Origin: Microvirga mediterraneensis | GTDB lineage: Bacteria; Pseudomonadota; Alphaproteobacteria; Rhizobiales; Beijerinckiaceae | DNA length: 64,000 nt | Reading direction: 5' to 3' | Assembly: GCF_013520865.1 (NCBI RefSeq) | Contig: NZ_JACDXJ010000001.1 | Location: 4,573,501 to 4,637,500, forward strand | Translations under genes and position numbers: made by a program | The notes under the pieces: model-generated | Database searches by the model: none | Seen by the model: the letters and a program-made list of their open reading frames with translations, nothing else | What the model was told of the DNA's origin: nothing | In this document: positions 62,027 to 64,000 of the stretch, piece by piece | How positions within the stretch are numbered: position 1 is the stretch's first letter | Layout: each line of letters starts with the position of its first letter

Positions 62027-63043
62027 ATGGGTCATTCCATTCACATTCGTTCAGCGAACCGAACCGTATCGCCTAGTGATGGCCAGACAATCCTCGCTTC
62101 CGCTCTCGATGCGGGTATCGCCTACCCTCATGGTTGCCGCTCCGGGCGCTGCGGTGCCTGCAAGTCGCGTCTCGTCGAAGGTGAAGTCGAGTTGCTACCG
62201 CATACGCCTTTCGCTCTGACGGAGCAGGAGCGCCAACAGGGCCTGATCCTCGCCTGCCGCGCCGTTCCGGTTACATCGGGAGAAGTGCTGTGGCTTCAGG
62301 ACGACGCAGATTCTGTTGTGCATCCGGTCGTCGATCTCAAGGCGCGCATCATCGACATCGTGGATGCAACCCATGACATAAAGCGGATCCGCATGACTGC
62401 CGAGGACGGCACTTTCAGTTTCTCGGCCGGACAATATGCGCGGTTGACTTTCCCTGGCGCTCCGGCGCGAGACTATTCAATGGCGAGCCATCCGAAAGTT
62501 GAAGAGATCGAGTTCCACATTCGCCGTGTGCCGGAGGGGCGAGCCAGTTCTCATATCGCAACCTCCGCAGATGTCGGCGACATCGTGCGCGTGGAGGGGC
62601 CGTTCGGCAGTTCGTATCTGCGAGAACGACATACGGGTCCTATCGTCTGCGTGGCGGGCGGGTCCGGTCTGGCGCCGATCCAATCAATTGTCGAGACAGC
62701 CCTGTCGCGCGGCATGCGACAACCGATCAAGATCTACTTCGGAGCTCGGACCGAAAAGGATTTATACCAGCTCGACCTGTTCGCGAAGTTCGAACTCAGC
62801 CATGCCAATGTTCGCTTCATCCCGGTTCTGTCGGCTCCATCAGGTCCGACGGTTCGCCGCATCGGGCTCGTGTCGGAGGCGATGGTACAGGACCTTGCCG
62901 ATTGTGATGGATGGAAGGCCTATGTAGCGGGCCCACCCGCCATGGTGGAGGCGGTCGGCGCCGTTCTCGCCGAACGGGGCTTGCGAGTCGACGACATACA
63001 TGCCGACGTTTTCTTTACACCCGATTCAGTGCCTGCCGCCTAA
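62027..63043 (+). CDS. 2Fe-2S ferredoxin-NAD(P)H reductase-like flavoprotein
   Basis: A 338-residue electron-transfer protein. The N-terminal plant-type ferredoxin domain (1-90) has the cluster ligands in YPHGCRSGRCGACKSRL plus a distal Cys (LILACRAVP). An FNR-type module follows: FAD motif ARDYSMASHP (RxYS), then NAD-binding GPIVCVAGGSGLAPIQSI and the C-terminal YVAGPPAMVEAV. This order is that of oxygenase reductases (NdoR/BenC-like or CDP-6-deoxy-glucoseen reductase). No oxygenase gene is nearby. Placed between copA and cueR, it might reduce Cu(II) or support metal stress in another way; that is inference. Confidence 0.9.
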   Translation: MGHSIHIRSANRTVSPSDGQTILASALDAGIAYPHGCRSGRCGACKSRLVEGEVELLPHTPFALTEQERQQGLILACRAVPVTSGEVLWLQDDADSVVHPVVDLKARIIDIVDATHDIKRIRMTAEDGTFSFSAGQYARLTFPGAPARDYSMASHPKVEEIEFHIRRVPEGRASSHIATSADVGDIVRVEGPFGSSYLRERHTGPIVCVAGGSGLAPIQSIVETALSRGMRQPIKIYFGARTEKDLYQLDLFAKFELSHANVRFIPVLSAPSGPTVRRIGLVSEAMVQDLADCDGWKAYVAGPPAMVEAVGAVLAERGLRVDDIHADVFFTPDSVPAA

Positions 63044-63070
63044 TCAGACATTGCTGCCAGGAAATGTGCC

Positions 63071-63547
63071 ATGAACATCGGACAAGCCGCCGAGTCGTCG
63101 GGCGTATCCGCCAAAATGATCCGCTATTATGAATCCATCGGACTGATCGCGAAGACCGCTCGGACCGCTGCCGGATATCGCGTGTACTCGAACAACGACG
63201 TTAACACCCTAGGCTTCATCCGAAGAGCTCGAGACCTTGGCTTCTCCGTGGAGCAGATTACCGAATTGGTGTCGTTATGGCGGGATCGGCAGCGGGCAAG
63301 CACGGACGTGAAGCGTATAGCCCTCGAACATGTCGCTCTTCTGGAAACGAAAGCGCGTGAGTTGCAGGAAATGGCCTCCACGCTCCGGCATCTCGCGAAG
63401 AGCTGCCACGGTAACGAGCGGCCCGACTGCCCGATCATCGAAGGACTGGCGGATAGTAACGGTCTTCATGCAGTCAATCCGCGACTCAAGCCGCGCTTCG
63501 GGACGACAGGCCTACAATCTGCGAACCGGGCGAAGACCGCGATCTGA
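63071..63547 (+). CDS. cueR: MerR-family metal regulator CueR/HmrR
   Basis: A 158-residue MerR protein. The N-terminal winged HTH reads MNIGQAAESSGVSAKMIRYY then ESIGLIAKTARTAAGYRVYS, which is near-canonical CueR. The dimerisation helix spans about residues 80-108. The metal loop is CHGNERPDC (about residues 112-120) with two Cys for linear coordination of a +1 ion, followed by PIIEGL. The Pro before Asp-Cys is also found in rhizobial HmrR and in Salmonella GolS. The C-terminal tail beyond 128 is long. It begins 28 bases after the flavoprotein gene and should control the four boxes listed here. Confidence 0.94.
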   Translation: MNIGQAAESSGVSAKMIRYYESIGLIAKTARTAAGYRVYSNNDVNTLGFIRRARDLGFSVEQITELVSLWRDRQRASTDVKRIALEHVALLETKARELQEMASTLRHLAKSCHGNERPDCPIIEGLADSNGLHAVNPRLKPRFGTTGLQSANRAKTAI

Positions 63548-63589
63548 GCCGCCCGAGGATCGCCCGGATGAGGGCAGAGATTTCTGCGC

Positions 63590-63620
63590 TTGACCTTACC
63601 ACCGTTGGAAGCCGCAGCAT
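63590..63620 (+). promoter_or_regulatory. CueR-like promoter of HMA gene copy 2
   Basis: TTGACC, spacer TTACCACCGTTGGAAGCCG (19), CAGCAT. It differs from the copA box by one base across the GACCTT...TGGAAG core. Confidence 0.82.
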
Positions 63621-63655
63621 TCGATTCGCCAACACCCCGGCAGGAGGAACAAGAG

Positions 63656-63919
63656 ATGTGCGGCTGCTCAACCCATGAAATCACGGAGCCCGTGCAGATG
63701 AAGCAGATAAAGAATGCCGATCTGACGCTGCGGGTCGATGACATGACCTGCGGCCATTGCGCCGGCACGGTCAAGAAGGCAGTTGAGTCGGCGTTGCCTG
63801 GAACACAGGTCGATGCGGACCCCTCTTCGAAGCTGGTGACGATCCGGGGCACGGTCAACCTGTCGGCTGTGAAGGCCATTGTCACGGAAGCCGGGTACAC
63901 GCCTTCCGAATCCGCTTGA
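63656..63919 (+). CDS. Small HMA-domain metallochaperone (CopZ/GolB-like), copy 2
   Basis: An 87-residue paralogue of the protein at 59051. The N-terminal MCGCSTH motif and the HMA core LRVDDMTCGHCAGTVKKAVE (CGHC site) are both kept, with divergence elsewhere (ALPGTQVDADPSSKLVTIRG). AGGAGG (63642-63647) precedes the ATG. It has its own CueR-like promoter. Two chaperones with the extra N-terminal CGC imply a specialised soft-metal handling step. Confidence 0.92.
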   Translation: MCGCSTHEITEPVQMKQIKNADLTLRVDDMTCGHCAGTVKKAVESALPGTQVDADPSSKLVTIRGTVNLSAVKAIVTEAGYTPSESA

Positions 63920-64000
63920 TCGACGGACAACACGGGCGAGGCGACCGGAAAGCTGCATATCCTTCGGGGCTGTCTTGCCGAACTGGTTCCTTCATGACAC
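63920..64000. other. Window end after HMA gene
   Basis: 81 bases after the second chaperone gene. No start codon with a ribosome-binding site or terminator is evident before the window ends. Confidence 0.3.

Overview
The window looks like chromosome of a GC-rich alphaproteobacterium, most likely in the Hyphomicrobiales and close to Methylobacteriaceae/Microvirga. That placement is an inference from gene content: an H1-like Lys/Ala-rich protein, PRC-barrel and DUF1328 proteins, palindromic intergenic repeats, Dpp-type and amino-acid ABC transporters with FadR/LysR regulators, and an HmrR/CueR-type copper locus. No rRNA gene, phage, CRISPR array or complete insertion sequence is visible.

Region 1 (1-9.5 kb) reads as ordinary chromosome. 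It holds a truncated TRAP solute-binding protein, a DUF1328 peptide, a Dda/RecD-like helicase overlapping an EamA transporter, the H1-like protein, a PRC-barrel protein, an SDR with a C-terminal membrane segment, the murein endopeptidase MepA, MsrA, a small membrane protein and tRNA-Ser(GGA). Region 2 (9.5-19.2 kb) starts at the 3' end of that tRNA and has visibly lower GC at first. It carries a DUF4153-like membrane protein with an OmpR-type two-component pair, then an L,D-transpeptidase, a glycine riboswitch with no obvious target gene, a PBP1A-type enzyme and a TRIC/UPF0126 channel.

Region 3 (19.6-30.8 kb) holds an AraC/GyrI-like regulator, a large autotransporter whose beta-barrel differs in base composition from its passenger, an RraA-like protein, an IS3 transposase fragment, and a Glt-type amino-acid ABC transporter translationally coupled to a beta-propeller protein and faced by a LysR regulator. 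Region 4 (31.1-44.2 kb) is a two-armed amino-sugar (sialic-acid-type) catabolic locus. One arm has a GntR regulator, a Dpp-type ABC transporter and a DapA/NanA-family lyase. The other has two Gfo/Idh/MocA oxidoreductases, a NanE-NanK fusion, a NagB-II-type SIS deaminase and NagA. Together they could take an imported sialic acid, or an anhydro derivative, to fructose-6-phosphate.

Region 5 (44.6-53.9 kb) has two SDRs, a serine hydrolase, and a FadR-controlled operon with a beta-hydroxyacid dehydrogenase, an amino-acid-type ABC transporter and RpiB, followed by a decayed ribokinase-like fragment. Region 6 (54.4-64 kb) is a metal-response locus: HAE1-type RND pump and adaptor, two small HMA metallochaperones, a CopA-type P1B ATPase, a 2Fe-2S ferredoxin reductase-like flavoprotein and a CueR/HmrR regulator. 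Four promoters here share a CueR-like box in a 19-bp spacer, including one in front of the RND operon. This arrangement recalls the Salmonella gol/ges gold-copper regulon and is the most coherent unusual system in the window.
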